Assembly: GCF_003254585.1 (NCBI RefSeq) | Contig: NZ_QJGZ01000033.1 | Coordinates: forward strand, 124,001 to 188,000 | Direction: 5' to 3' | DNA length: 64,000 nucleotides | Origin: Flavobacterium sharifuzzamanii | GTDB lineage: Bacteria > Bacteroidota > Bacteroidia > Flavobacteriales > Flavobacteriaceae | Shown here: piece by piece, positions 27,136-36,479 of the stretch | Position numbering within the stretch: the stretch's first letter is position 1 | Layout: every line of letters begins with the position of its first letter | Notes under the pieces: generated by a model | The model's database searches: none | Told to the model about the DNA's origin: nothing | What the model saw: the letters and a program-made list of their open reading frames with translations, nothing else | Made by a program: the position numbers and the translations under genes

Positions 27136-27313
27136 TTTTAAACACATAGAAACATAGCTTTTGTTTGAGAAAAAAATGATGTTTCACTTGCATTAACAAA
27201 TATAGTTTTGTGAGTGTCAAACTTTGTCAAAGTACACATGAACTATGTGTTAGAAACTAGTTTCTTTCAATTACCTTTTTCAAGAAATAAAAAACTATGT
27301 TTCTATGTGTTTA
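27136..27313. repeat. Palindromic element with AACACATAGAAACATAG ends, copy 3 (inverted)
   Basis: The arms are at 27136-27157 and 27295-27313. The landmarks TTTCACTTGCATTAA and GAAACTAGTTTC occur in reverse order compared with copies 1 and 2, so this copy is inverted. It lies between the GH32 gene and the sucrose-phosphate synthase gene and has no coding capacity. Confidence 0.82.
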
Positions 27314-27334
27314 ATTTTTTTTGCTCAAAGATTT

Positions 27335-29515
27335 TTACTTAATGACTTTGTAATATTTCAAACCTTCCAAAATTCCTTCTGAAGCTGAAGCTTTGGCTAC
27401 ATAAATGCTTTTTGTTGTTTCGTAATCAGCCAATTCTGCGCTTCGGTTTCCAACGATAATTCCTTTTACTGGACCTATAAACATATCGACATCATTTCCA
27501 GAATCTCCTGCCGCAATTACATTGCTTAACGGAATAGACCATTTTCGGCATAAAAACTTAATCGCATTTCCTTTAGAAGCCCTTTTTGGAATAAAGTCTA
27601 AAAATTGTCCATGACTCGGAATAATATTGACTTTGTACCAGCCTGTTCCTAAAACCGCAATTAATTCATCATGATTGTAGTTTTCTTTTTCATAGTAATA
27701 AGAGATTTTATACGGATTCTGCGCTTCTTCTTCCTGAAGTTTAATCCATTTAATGGCTTTTAGTTTATTGACAATTTCTTCTCTTTTCCATCTTCCAGAA
27801 AGGAATTTTGCCCAACCTTTATCTAGAATATAATCTTTTCCGTTGGTGTAATAAATTTCAGTTCCGACAGAACAAATGATAAAGTCGGGTAGGGGAAATT
27901 CTTCTTCGTCGATAACTTTTTTTACCAAAGCCAGATTTCGTCCAGAAGCCATTGCAAATGCCATTTTATCGGTCCGATTGATTAAATGTGTTTTTAGTTC
28001 TTTTAAACCTGGATTTGCGAGTTTGGGTTCAATCAATGTTCCGTCAATATCAGAAACCAATAAATGATCAATTTTTCTTTTTAATCTCTCGATGTTGATA
28101 TTGGGATAATGCTGTTTTTTAATTCCTGCTCCAGATGAAAGGGAAAGATTTTCTTTAACCAATTCGACATAATGGTTTACGTGGCTAATCCAGCTATAGT
28201 ATTTCTGGATATTGATGGCTCCATTATTCGAATAGTATTTCCATTTATTTTCATCGGTTAAAATATTTCTGAGCGCCTTTTTAATTTGGCTTTCTTCTTG
28301 CGGATTTACTAATTCTCCATTTTGGCAAACAGGAATAATTTCTGAAGGGCCGCCGTTTTTTGTCACCACAACAGGAAGTCCTGAACTAGCTGATTCGATA
28401 ACGGTCAAGCCGAAGTTTTCATGCAGAGCTAGATTCACAAAAACACCTCTTTTTTCTGCTGCATAGCGATATATAATAGAAACTTCGTTTTCTACATCAT
28501 GCTTTTTTGGGATAGCCATTTTTCCATACAAATCATATTTGTCCATTAAAAGAAGCAAATCTGTTAGAACGTTTTTTTCAGATTCGGGCATTTTGGCAAT
28601 GTCTTTTCGGATACCAGCAAAAATGACCAGATTGGCAATACTTTGCAGTTCTTTGTCTTTTCCATAAACCTCAATCAAAGTGTTCAAGTTTTTATGTCGG
28701 TCAGGTCTAGAAAGTGCCAGAATAATAGGCTTGTGAGGATTAGTAAGAAATTTAGAAATACTTTCTTGAACCCAATATTTTCGCTGCATTTCTTCCATGT
28801 TTTTCTCAGAATCATTTTCCTGATAGTAATAAGGAACAAATTTTCTGGTGTCAATTCCAGGAGAAATAGCGTGGTATTTTCCTAATTCGAAGTTTTTGTA
28901 TACTTTATAGGTTTCAATTTCCTGTTCGGTCGAGGTGACTATAAATTCTGCAAGTTCTAAGGTTCTCTCTTCTGCAGAAATTCTAGCTTTAAATTTAAAT
29001 TTTTTCTCAAGTTCTTCTTCAGTTTCTCCACTTTCTATTAGTTTTTTCTTTTTATAAAATCCTAATGAATGTCCTGTATGAGCAAAAGGAATATTTAAAA
29101 CGGCTGATAATTCGGCGGCGGCGTAACCAGCATCTGCATAATGGGAATGAATCCAATCTGGAAAAATATTATGTTGTTTAATGTGCTGCATCGCGCCATT
29201 TACAAAAAGATCAAGCCCTTCCCAAAGCTGTTCTTTTGCTTTGTATTTTTTTCCCAGAAACGGAATTCGCCTTATATCCAATTTATCATTGATAATTTCC
29301 ACAGGTACCGCGTATTCAGGCGAAAGAGCAGGATCATCGATTAATCTGGTAAAAAGATGAACGTGTTCTACATCTTCATGCTGCGATAAAAATTCGGCTA
29401 ATTCGTATATGTATTTGGTCTGGCCTCCGTTGTCTGCATCTCGTCCAATCTCTAGACCAGAACCTTTTAAAAGTCCGTGAATATTGATAAGTGAAATTCG
29501 TAGTTTTTTCATCAT
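27335..29515 (-). CDS. Bifunctional sucrose-phosphate synthase/phosphatase
   Basis: The 726-residue protein has an N-terminal GT4 glycosyltransferase region (about 1-460) with DNGGQTKYI, GHSLGFYKKKKL, ALSRPDRHKN and HENFGLTVIESASSGLPVV. A C-terminal HAD-IIB phosphatase domain (about 485-720) has SDIDGT and AAGDSGNDVDMF. The first half makes sucrose-6-phosphate from UDP- or ADP-glucose and fructose-6-phosphate, and the second removes the phosphate. The two-domain build matches cyanobacterial and proteobacterial SPS. The start MMKKLRISLINIHGL is at the usual place. The nearby fructokinase and GH32 genes support sucrose metabolism. Confidence 0.88.
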   Translation of the reverse strand: MMKKLRISLINIHGLLKGSGLEIGRDADNGGQTKYIYELAEFLSQHEDVEHVHLFTRLIDDPALSPEYAVPVEIINDKLDIRRIPFLGKKYKAKEQLWEGLDLFVNGAMQHIKQHNIFPDWIHSHYADAGYAAAELSAVLNIPFAHTGHSLGFYKKKKLIESGETEEELEKKFKFKARISAEERTLELAEFIVTSTEQEIETYKVYKNFELGKYHAISPGIDTRKFVPYYYQENDSEKNMEEMQRKYWVQESISKFLTNPHKPIILALSRPDRHKNLNTLIEVYGKDKELQSIANLVIFAGIRKDIAKMPESEKNVLTDLLLLMDKYDLYGKMAIPKKHDVENEVSIIYRYAAEKRGVFVNLALHENFGLTVIESASSGLPVVVTKNGGPSEIIPVCQNGELVNPQEESQIKKALRNILTDENKWKYYSNNGAINIQKYYSWISHVNHYVELVKENLSLSSGAGIKKQHYPNINIERLKRKIDHLLVSDIDGTLIEPKLANPGLKELKTHLINRTDKMAFAMASGRNLALVKKVIDEEEFPLPDFIICSVGTEIYYTNGKDYILDKGWAKFLSGRWKREEIVNKLKAIKWIKLQEEEAQNPYKISYYYEKENYNHDELIAVLGTGWYKVNIIPSHGQFLDFIPKRASKGNAIKFLCRKWSIPLSNVIAAGDSGNDVDMFIGPVKGIIVGNRSAELADYETTKSIYVAKASASEGILEGLKYYKVIK

Positions 29516-29706
29516 TCTTCCTTAAATTATTTGAAATCACAAGTTACTGCGCCCATATTGATTAGGAAGAAATAATTACATTTTAAATTTACATAGTTCC
29601 CATGTTTGAAAAGTGATTTTGATGTTTTAACTATAAAAGAGCCTGTGTCAAAAGGACAGCGTTTTTGCTGGACGTATTTTTTGTAAAATTTATTTTACCA
29701 GTAAAA

Positions 29707-29866
29707 CCCCAGAGGGGTAAAATATTTATAGATTTACAATGTAGAATAAAAGAAGCTCCGGAGGAGCGACATATTTTTTTCTATTCTTAATATATGTCGC
29801 TCCTCCGGAGCTTTATGTTGTAAACATTTATCCCTTGCTATAAATATTTCGCTTCTCTGAAGCTTA
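29707..29866. repeat. Nested palindromic repeat, GCTCCGGAGGAGC variant
   Basis: The inner arms at 29753-29774 and 29792-29813 are perfect 22-bp complements around GCTCCGGAGGAGC. The outer right arm (29838-29866, CTATAAATATTT then GCTTCTCTGAAGC) matches the element at 2061-2225. The outer left arm keeps only AAATATTTATAG, and the GC-rich part is replaced by another small hairpin (CCCCAGAGGGG at 29707-29717). The 395-bp gap between fructokinase and sucrose-phosphate synthase genes otherwise shows nothing coding. Confidence 0.82.
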
Positions 29867-29910
29867 CGAGAAAAGATTTATCCTTTTATACAGCTTACTT
29901 TTATTTTCTT

Positions 29911-30810
29911 TTAATTTTTATTAATTAAATTCTCAATATCAAATATTGAAATTTTAGGATTTCCGCCAGCCGATCCAGCAACCAGAGCTCCAGTTGCACA
30001 GGCAAAATTTAGAGCAGCTTGAGGTTCTTTTCCGTTTAAAAGCGAAGTGACCAATGCGCCTAAGAAAGAATCTCCAGCGCCAACAGTATCTTCAACTTTT
30101 ACGGTATAGCCTTCATTTTCATAAAGATGTTTATCCCACAATAATAAAGCGCCATCTTTTCCTCTTGTAACGCAAATTGCTGTGGCATTGCTCAAAGAGC
30201 AGATAAAATTCATGTTTTCTTCTAAGGTTTTGTAAGGAGAATCAAAAGCGGCGCTGATTTCCATAATCTCTTCATCATTAAATTTGATGAAATTAGCAGA
30301 CTGCATCAAGTGTTGCAGAGTTTCATAATCGTAATGTGGTTTTCGAAGATTAACATCAAAAACTTTATAAGTATGCGTATGAAGCAATTCTTCTAGTGCT
30401 TCTCGTGAAACTTGGTCTCTACAAACCAAGCTTCCATAAATTAGAACATCTGAATTTACTACTAATTCTCTCGCTTCTTCGTTAAGTATAATTTTATCCC
30501 AAGCCGAAGGATAAAGAATTTCATAAGTAGCCGATTTGCTTTTGTCTAATGTAACATTTACCAATCCTGTAGGGAAATAATCAGATTTTAGAATAGTATT
30601 GGTATCCAAGCCCAATTTATGGACTTCATTTATAATAGCTTCTCCATCTGCATCATTTCCTACACAGCTAATCATATTTGAATCAACGCCAAGGGCTTTC
30701 ATGCGAAGCGCTACATTTAAAGGTGCGCCTCCAATTTTTTTTTCATTACCAAAAATATCCCAAAGTACTTCTCCGAAAGCGACAGCTTTTAGTTTTTTGT
30801 CGTTGCTCAT
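29911..30810 (-). CDS. PfkB-family carbohydrate kinase, probable fructokinase
   Basis: The 299-residue protein has the PfkB signatures GGAPLNVALRMKALG (residues about 22-36) and DTVGAGDSFLGAL with the catalytic Asp (about 245-257). The N-terminal AFGEVLWDIFGNEKKIGGAPLN is typical of bacterial fructokinases. It would make fructose-6-phosphate from fructose and so feeds, or recycles fructose from, the sucrose genes downstream on the same strand. The 395-bp gap with a palindromic element may separate transcription from the synthase gene. Confidence 0.85.
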   Translation of the reverse strand: MSNDKKLKAVAFGEVLWDIFGNEKKIGGAPLNVALRMKALGVDSNMISCVGNDADGEAIINEVHKLGLDTNTILKSDYFPTGLVNVTLDKSKSATYEILYPSAWDKIILNEEARELVVNSDVLIYGSLVCRDQVSREALEELLHTHTYKVFDVNLRKPHYDYETLQHLMQSANFIKFNDEEIMEISAAFDSPYKTLEENMNFICSLSNATAICVTRGKDGALLLWDKHLYENEGYTVKVEDTVGAGDSFLGALVTSLLNGKEPQAALNFACATGALVAGSAGGNPKISIFDIENLINKN

Positions 30811-31097
30811 TTTAGTTTTTCTTGTTTTTAAAACATTAAATCAGATGATCAGCGTTTCATCAGATTTTATAAAATTAAAAAAGAATAACGGCTTGTGCAA
30901 CCTGTTTTTTGTGTAAAAAGTATTGATTAACTTATAAATAACTGAAAATTAACGCATAAAAAAGTAAACAGAAACTCATTTTTTAATATCACATTCGAGT
31001 AAATTATAAAAGGAATTCTCTTCTATTTTCTGCCTTAAGCTTTTAATGGAAATTTAGATTTAAGGTTTTTAATTATTTTTTAAGAAAGTTTTAATCT

Positions 31098-31131
31098 TTT
31101 GCTAAGATTTCAGTTCTCGTTTATATATTTG
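31098..31131 (+). promoter_or_regulatory. Bacteroidota-type promoter of the siderophore receptor gene
   Basis: TTTG (31098-31101) and a perfect TAnnTTTG (TATATTTG, 31124-31131) are 22 bp apart, 37 bp before the ATG at 31168. The divergent gap 30811-31167 holds nothing else that I can assign. I found no convincing Fur-type palindrome. Confidence 0.65.
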
Positions 31132-31167
31132 TAACCAGTCTAAATAAGGATAAATTATAAATTTTAT

Positions 31168-33549
31168 ATGAAAACAACTTTCAAAACACTTAAAAACAAT
31201 GTTTTATGTCAAGTGTTTACAGCCTTTTTGATTCTTTTCTTTTGCTCAGAAACGGCTTTTTCTCAATCAACTGTTGGAACAATTTCTGGTAAGGCGATTG
31301 TTAAAGACGGAAATTATTTACAAGGCGCAACAGTTAAAATTTCAGAATTAAATAAAACTACAACTACAGATTCTGATGGTACATATCAATTAAAAAATAT
31401 TCCATTTGGAACTTATTTGGTTGAAATAAAATTAAACGGTTATGAATCTTCTCCAGCTTCAGTGATTGTGGATCAGAATAATACTGAAGTAGCACTTGAT
31501 TTTGAACTGACTTACACTTCTCAAAAACTAGAAGAGGTAATTGTAAGTTCTGGTGGAAATAGATTTGCTAGAAAGGAAAGTGAAGAGGTTTCTAAAATGA
31601 AATTGAAAAACATGGAAAATCCGCAGGTTTATACTATTGTAAGCAAGGAATTGATGAAAGAACAAGTTATAACAGATTATAACAGCGCTTTTAAAAACGT
31701 TCCTGGAGCTGGTATTGCCGAAGTGAGAAATCAAGGAAGAACAACCAATATTTCTAGAGGTTTTGCGACACCACAATTGGTAAGAAATGGTGTTGGAAGT
31801 TTTACATATAACTCAATAGACCCATCAAACTTAGAGCGTATTGAGGTAATCAAAGGACCATCGGCAACTTTATTTGGAAGTACTATTTCTTCTTTTGGAG
31901 GATTATTTAACAGAGTAACCAAAAAGCCTTTTAATTTCTTTAAGGGAGAAGTTTCTTTTTCAGCGGGCGATTGGGATTTGAATCGTTTAACGGCTGATAT
32001 TAACACACCTTTGAATGAAGACAAAACAGCTCTTTTCAGAATCAATACGGCATTGCATAGCGAAAGAAGTTTTCAGGATGCTGGATTCAACAAAAGCTTT
32101 TTTATCGCACCAAGTTTTTCTTATGAAGTAAACGAAAGATTGACATTATTGATTGATGCTGAATTTAGCGCTTCAAAAGGGACTTCACCAACGCGATTAA
32201 CTCCCTACACAAAAGCTGACGCTAAAGCGCATAGCATTGAAGAATTAGGAATTCCGTACAATCTTTCTTTTGCTAATAATACAGTAAATTACACAGGTCA
32301 GCAATACAATATTTTTGCACAATTGAAATATAAAATTTCTGATGAATGGACTTCGCAAACTATCGTTTCGCGTACAAGATCATCATCTGAAGGCTATGTT
32401 GTGGCTTTGACCATGTTAAGTAATGAAACATTGAGACAGCAAGTTACCAATCAAGATTATCCTTATTACGGAACCGATATTCAGCAGAACTTCAACGGAG
32501 ATTTTAAAATCGGAAAATTACGTAATAGAGTAGTGGCAGGATTAGATTTTTACAGCCTTCGCGCAACTCGTAATGATGCAACGGTAAATATGCCAGCGCT
32601 TAATTTTAGAAAACCTGGTGATGCTTATAACAATTTTACTCTAAATAAAATTGAGCCTTTATTTCAAAATGCTACTTATACCAACATGGTGTCAAACAAC
32701 GAAAGAACTTATAGTGCTTACGTGTCTGATGTATTGAATGTTACCGATAGATTATTGGTAATGGGAGGTGTTAGAGCAGATCGTTATATCAATAAAGGTG
32801 TATATTATCCAAGCCGTGATTCTATTGCAGGAAATTACAATCAGACGGCATTTTCTCCTAGATTTGGAGCAGTTTATCAAGTGGTAAAAGAGAAAGTTTC
32901 TGTCTTCGGAAATTACATGAATGGTTTCAATAATGTTGGCGGATCAGATTTTTACGGAAATACTTTCAAGCCAAATCAGGCAAATCAATTAGAAGGTGGA
33001 GTAAAACTTGACTTTAATAAAATTAGCGCGACTTTCAGTTATTATGATATAAAAGTGACGAATGTTACGCGTGACGATCCAGACCACGTAAACTTTCAGA
33101 TTCAAGACGGAACGCAATTGAGTAAAGGTTTTGAAGCAGAATTGATTGCAAATCCGATTAAAGGTTTGAATATCGTTGCCGGTTACACGTATAACGATAG
33201 TAAATATACAAAAGCAAATCCGAGCATTAATGGTTTAAGACCTACAACTGCAGGTTCGCCAACAACTGCCAATCTTTGGGCAAGTTACAGATTGACTGAA
33301 GGCGCGGCTTCTGGTCTTGGATTTGGTTTTGGAGGAATTTATGGAAGCGAATATTATCAAACGAATACTTCTACATTTAAATTCAGTATTCCTTCTTATA
33401 CCGTTTTAGACGCTTCTGTTTTTTATGACAGACCAAAATTCAGATTAGGTTTAAAAGTTGACAATCTTACCAACGAAAAATATTGGTCATATCGTTTAGC
33501 TGCTCAAAACCCAACGAGAGTTACAGGAAATATTACGTTTAAATTCTAA
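31168..33549 (+). CDS. TonB-dependent siderophore receptor
   Basis: The 793-residue protein has a signal peptide (about 1-32, ending AFS-Q) and a carboxypeptidase-regulatory-like domain (about 35-120; TTTTDSDGTYQLKNIPFGTY). A plug follows (VYTIVSKELMKEQVITDYNS; ISRGFATPQLVRNG; ERIEVIKGPSATLFGS) of the kind found in FhuE/FecA-like siderophore receptors. The barrel ends in F (ARVTGNITFKF-like terminus). A PepSY membrane protein follows within 60 bp. Together they fit uptake of a ferric siderophore and release of iron in the inner membrane. The ligand is unknown. Confidence 0.88.
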   Translation: MKTTFKTLKNNVLCQVFTAFLILFFCSETAFSQSTVGTISGKAIVKDGNYLQGATVKISELNKTTTTDSDGTYQLKNIPFGTYLVEIKLNGYESSPASVIVDQNNTEVALDFELTYTSQKLEEVIVSSGGNRFARKESEEVSKMKLKNMENPQVYTIVSKELMKEQVITDYNSAFKNVPGAGIAEVRNQGRTTNISRGFATPQLVRNGVGSFTYNSIDPSNLERIEVIKGPSATLFGSTISSFGGLFNRVTKKPFNFFKGEVSFSAGDWDLNRLTADINTPLNEDKTALFRINTALHSERSFQDAGFNKSFFIAPSFSYEVNERLTLLIDAEFSASKGTSPTRLTPYTKADAKAHSIEELGIPYNLSFANNTVNYTGQQYNIFAQLKYKISDEWTSQTIVSRTRSSSEGYVVALTMLSNETLRQQVTNQDYPYYGTDIQQNFNGDFKIGKLRNRVVAGLDFYSLRATRNDATVNMPALNFRKPGDAYNNFTLNKIEPLFQNATYTNMVSNNERTYSAYVSDVLNVTDRLLVMGGVRADRYINKGVYYPSRDSIAGNYNQTAFSPRFGAVYQVVKEKVSVFGNYMNGFNNVGGSDFYGNTFKPNQANQLEGGVKLDFNKISATFSYYDIKVTNVTRDDPDHVNFQIQDGTQLSKGFEAELIANPIKGLNIVAGYTYNDSKYTKANPSINGLRPTTAGSPTTANLWASYRLTEGAASGLGFGFGGIYGSEYYQTNTSTFKFSIPSYTVLDASVFYDRPKFRLGLKVDNLTNEKYWSYRLAAQNPTRVTGNITFKF

Positions 33550-33605
33550 CAATTACAATTCGTCATTTAAAATGATATTTCTACATTTGGATTTTATTGC
33601 AAATT

Positions 33606-34703
33606 ATGACCAAAGGTTTTAAAAATACTATCAGACAAATTCATTTGTGGCTCGGTTTAGCATCGGGCCTCATTGTTTTTATAGTAAGCATCACAGGTTT
33701 TCTTTATGTTTTTGAAGAAGAAATACGTGATTTTGCCAACAAAGAATATCTGCATGTTCCCGTTCAGGAAAAGCCATTTATAGGTTTAAAAACGATAATT
33801 GAAAACTATGAACGCCTAGAACCTAAACAGAAGATTACGGCTTTAAAAATAGAAAAAGAAGAACCCAATGCGACCGTTCAAATTTCTACCAAAAAGAAAA
33901 AAACGTATTATTTTAATCCGTACGATGGGACTCTAATAAACCAACAAGGAGCAGATTGGCTGAATACGGTTTTGGAGATACATCGAACTTTATTATTGGG
34001 AGAAGTTGGCGAATTTATACAAGGCTGGTCGGTTGTGATTTTTATCGTTATGCTCATAACGGGATTAATTTTATGGTTTCCAAAACAGAGACGCCAGCTC
34101 AAGCAATCCTTAAAGATAAAATGGAGCGGTTCGTCTAAAAGAATCAATTTTGATCTTCATCAGGTTTTAGGATTTTATGCTTCTATTTTTCTGCTTTTAA
34201 TTGCCTTTTCTGGAACGTATTTTAAATATGATGCAGTAAAAAAAGGAGTTAGTTTGGTAACGGGAAGCAAGCTCAGAAAGGGAGACGAATTGGTTTCTAA
34301 TGCTAAAATAGATTCGACTACAATTCCGGTTCGATATAATAACATTTACGAAAGTTCAAATGCGAAATATCCAGGCGCAACTTCGGTTTCGTTTTCAATT
34401 AGAAAAACAGGAGAACTGCGATTAAGAATGACGTATCCAAATGATTGGGCAAGAAATCAAAATACGCTTTTCTTTGATGGAAAAACAGGGCAGATGCTTA
34501 GAACGAAATTGTACAAAGACAATAATGTTGCAGATGTCTATGAAGCAAGCAATCACGATCTGCATACAGGAGTTTTCTTTGGACTTGCAGGAAAAATAAT
34601 CTGGAGTCTGGTCAGTTTGATTGGAGCTTCTTTGCCTATAACTGGATTTATAATTTGGTGGAAGAAAGGGAAGAAGTCTAAGAAGAAAAAGGTTAAGGCA
34701 TAA
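33606..34703 (+). CDS. PepSY-associated TM helix protein (siderophore-iron reductase-like)
   Basis: The protein has 365 residues from ATG 33606; a TTG three codons upstream is less likely. Four membrane segments are visible: one after IRQIHLWLGLASG, one near 135-155, one around 187-205 and one near the C-terminus before a Lys-rich tail. IHLWLGL, EIHRTLLLG, DLHQVLGFY and NHDLHTG carry the paired histidines expected for heme-binding PepSY_TM proteins. Related proteins (PiuB, FoxB) reduce or process ferric siderophores at the inner membrane. The gene follows the receptor gene by 56 bp and precedes a strong terminator. Confidence 0.85.
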   Translation: MTKGFKNTIRQIHLWLGLASGLIVFIVSITGFLYVFEEEIRDFANKEYLHVPVQEKPFIGLKTIIENYERLEPKQKITALKIEKEEPNATVQISTKKKKTYYFNPYDGTLINQQGADWLNTVLEIHRTLLLGEVGEFIQGWSVVIFIVMLITGLILWFPKQRRQLKQSLKIKWSGSSKRINFDLHQVLGFYASIFLLLIAFSGTYFKYDAVKKGVSLVTGSKLRKGDELVSNAKIDSTTIPVRYNNIYESSNAKYPGATSVSFSIRKTGELRLRMTYPNDWARNQNTLFFDGKTGQMLRTKLYKDNNVADVYEASNHDLHTGVFFGLAGKIIWSLVSLIGASLPITGFIIWWKKGKKSKKKKVKA

Positions 34704-34719
34704 TATTATTTCAAATAAA

Positions 34720-34760
34720 AAAAGCGCAAAATGTATCTGATTTTGCGCTTTTCTTATTCT
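34720..34760 (+). terminator. Rho-independent terminator after the PepSY gene
   Basis: AAAAGCGCAAAAT (34720-34732) pairs with ATTTTGCGCTTTT (34740-34752) around a 7-base loop, followed by CTTATTCTT. Confidence 0.8.
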
Positions 34761-34778
34761 TAATATAGTTGGTTGCTT

Positions 34779-34953
34779 GTTCCGTAGGAACATTTCATTG
34801 GTAGAAATTATGTAGTTGCCATTGTTTTACGTTCCGTAGGAACGTCTGATTTTCGGGTATGATTTTCAATAATAATGGATATCAAACGTTCCTACGGAAC
34901 GTGAATGTGGGGCTTTGTATTTTTTTCTACCGACGAAACATTCCTACGGAATG
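34779..34953. repeat. Nested palindromic repeat, GTTCCGTAGGAAC type
   Basis: The inner arms ACGTTCCGTAGGAACGT (34829-34845) and its complement (34886-34902) are flanked by outer arms GTTCCGTAGGAACATTTC (from 34779) and GAAACATTCCTACGGAA (to about 34951). TGGTAGAAA and TTTCTACC are also paired. The core TCCGTAGGA is shared with the element at 2061-2225, but the flanks differ. It occupies the space between the siderophore genes and the SDR gene. Confidence 0.8.
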
Positions 34954-34984
34954 ATAACTTTGCCTTGTTAAGGCATCGAATTAA

Positions 34985-35794
34985 TTAACCATGCGCTTCA
35001 ACAGAAACATCATTCCATTTCTCCCAGCTTTCCAATCTTTGATCGTAGCTTTGTTTTACAAACGGAAATGCCACTTTTCCAAGTAATAAACGTAGAGGCG
35101 GATTTTCATTTTCAACCAATTTTACCACTATTGGGGCAGTCGCTTCAACTTTTCCAAAAATGTTTTCTCTCTCAGCTAGAGCTTTTTTGATTTCGTCATA
35201 ATATGGCAAACTTTCGCTGGTAATTCCTGTATGCCAGATATTAGACTCATATCCGTTTGGTTCCAATAAAGTAACATTGATTCCAAATTGTTTTACTTCA
35301 GATGCCAATGTTTCGCTTAAACCTTCAACAGCAAATTTAGAAGCGCTGTAAAGTCCCATTCCCGTTGGTAAAGTTGCTAATCCTAAAATAGAAGAAACTT
35401 GAATAATATGACCGCTTTTTTGCTCTCTCATTATTGGAATAACAGCTTGTGTTAACCATAATGTTCCGAAGAAATTAGTTTCAAATTGTTCTCTTGCTTC
35501 TTGTTCGCTTGCTTCCTCCACTGCACCTGTAAGAGCATAACCGGCATTGTTGATTAACACATCAATTGTTCCAAAATGCTGTTTTGTTTTCTGAACTACT
35601 TCTAGAGATTCTTGACGGTTATTTACATCCAATTTTAAAGGTAAAATTGCGCTTCCGTATTTTTCTTTTAAATCGTTTAATGTTTCTAGATTTCTTGCTG
35701 TTGCAGCAACGTTGTATCCTTTAGCTAAGAAGGCTTCTGTCCAAGCTCTTCCAAATCCTTTTGAAGCTCCTGTAATTAAAATTGTTTTTGACAT
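34985..35794 (-). CDS. SDR-family NAD(P)-dependent oxidoreductase
   Basis: The 269-residue protein is a classical short-chain dehydrogenase. It has the TGASKGFGRA cofactor motif near the start, NNAGYA, the catalytic Ser in QVSSILG and YSASK (Tyr and Lys). The sequence from GLSETLASEVKQFGINVTLLEP is typical. The substrate is unknown. It lies directly downstream of the TetR gene on the same strand, and both have similar palindromes at their promoters, so it is very likely the regulator's target. Confidence 0.9.
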   Translation of the reverse strand: MSKTILITGASKGFGRAWTEAFLAKGYNVAATARNLETLNDLKEKYGSAILPLKLDVNNRQESLEVVQKTKQHFGTIDVLINNAGYALTGAVEEASEQEAREQFETNFFGTLWLTQAVIPIMREQKSGHIIQVSSILGLATLPTGMGLYSASKFAVEGLSETLASEVKQFGINVTLLEPNGYESNIWHTGITSESLPYYDEIKKALAERENIFGKVEATAPIVVKLVENENPPLRLLLGKVAFPFVKQSYDQRLESWEKWNDVSVEAHG

Positions 35795-35830
35795 GGTAAT
35801 TGTTTTTTATAATTAATTAAAAATTTATTT

Positions 35831-35846
35831 ATGACCAATCAGTCAT
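35831..35846. promoter_or_regulatory. Predicted TetR-type operator before the SDR gene
   Basis: ATGACCAATCAGTCAT is an inverted repeat with 5-bp arms (ATGAC/GTCAT). It matches the palindrome before the tetR-like gene: TGACCAATCAGTCA against CGACCAATCGGTCA, 12 of 14 bases. It lies 37 bp upstream of the SDR start. Confidence 0.6.
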
Positions 35847-35863
35847 TTTTATGGTAAAAAAAA

Positions 35864-36451
35864 TTATATCAATTTTTCAGATATAATTTTTTTTAGCGTT
35901 TTCTCTATTGTTTTCATATTATCATTATTGCCAGACACTCGAGACATTAAATGTCCTCCTTCAAGCATGGCAAAAAGTGTAATAGCAAATTCTGATGCAT
36001 TCCAATCAGAATCAAATTCTTTATCGGCAATTCCTTTTTCTATAATCGAAGTTAAAAGTACTTGTCCGCGTTTGATGGCAGCGTTTACTTTTTCTTTCAC
36101 AATAGGATTTGTATCGTCAGCTTCAGTTCCAAAGTTTAGCAAAGGACATCCTCCAATAACGGGCGGATTTATCGGATTGCTGAAAAAATCGATATAAGCA
36201 AAAAGCTGCTCTTTGGCACTTTTTCCTTCTCTAAGTGCATTTTCAAGTTTAGAACTTAATATTTTCATATTATGATCTACAGCAGCGCAGGCCAAAACAT
36301 CTTTGTTTTCAAAATGCACATACATACTTCCTTTAGACAATTTAGTTGCCTCCATAATATCGCTCATAGAAGTTGCTGCAATTCCTTTTGTGTTAAAAAT
36401 AGGAGCGGCTTTTTCTATAATAAACTGTCTGGTTTCTTCACCTTTTGTCAT
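35864..36451 (-). CDS. TetR/AcrR-family transcription repressor
   Basis: The 195-residue protein has an N-terminal TetR helix-turn-helix (about 8-54; IFNTKGIAATSMSDIMEATKLSKGSMYVHFENK). The C-terminal ligand domain has the FFSNPINPPVIGGCPLLNFGTEA pattern of the TetR_C_16/YcdC-like group, with a Cys in GGCPLLN that occurs in several electrophile-sensing members. It is 69 bp upstream of the SDR gene, and its own promoter carries a related palindrome, so it probably represses itself and the SDR gene. Confidence 0.9.
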   Translation of the reverse strand: MTKGEETRQFIIEKAAPIFNTKGIAATSMSDIMEATKLSKGSMYVHFENKDVLACAAVDHNMKILSSKLENALREGKSAKEQLFAYIDFFSNPINPPVIGGCPLLNFGTEADDTNPIVKEKVNAAIKRGQVLLTSIIEKGIADKEFDSDWNASEFAITLFAMLEGGHLMSRVSGNNDNMKTIEKTLKKIISEKLI

Positions 36452-36479
36452 GATAGATTGTATTTAGCGATGCAAATAT

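Noticed and set aside
23756..27313. The repeated CACATAG elements as a CRISPR array
   Set aside because: The copies are more than 1 kb apart, are palindromic as whole units and differ in orientation; there are no regular spacers and no cas genes.
30811..31167. A Fur box upstream of the siderophore receptor, and a LacI-type operator before the fructokinase gene
   Set aside because: No palindrome close to GATAATGATAATCATTATC was found. TGATCAGCGTTTCA at about 30847-30860 is only partly symmetric and could be chance.
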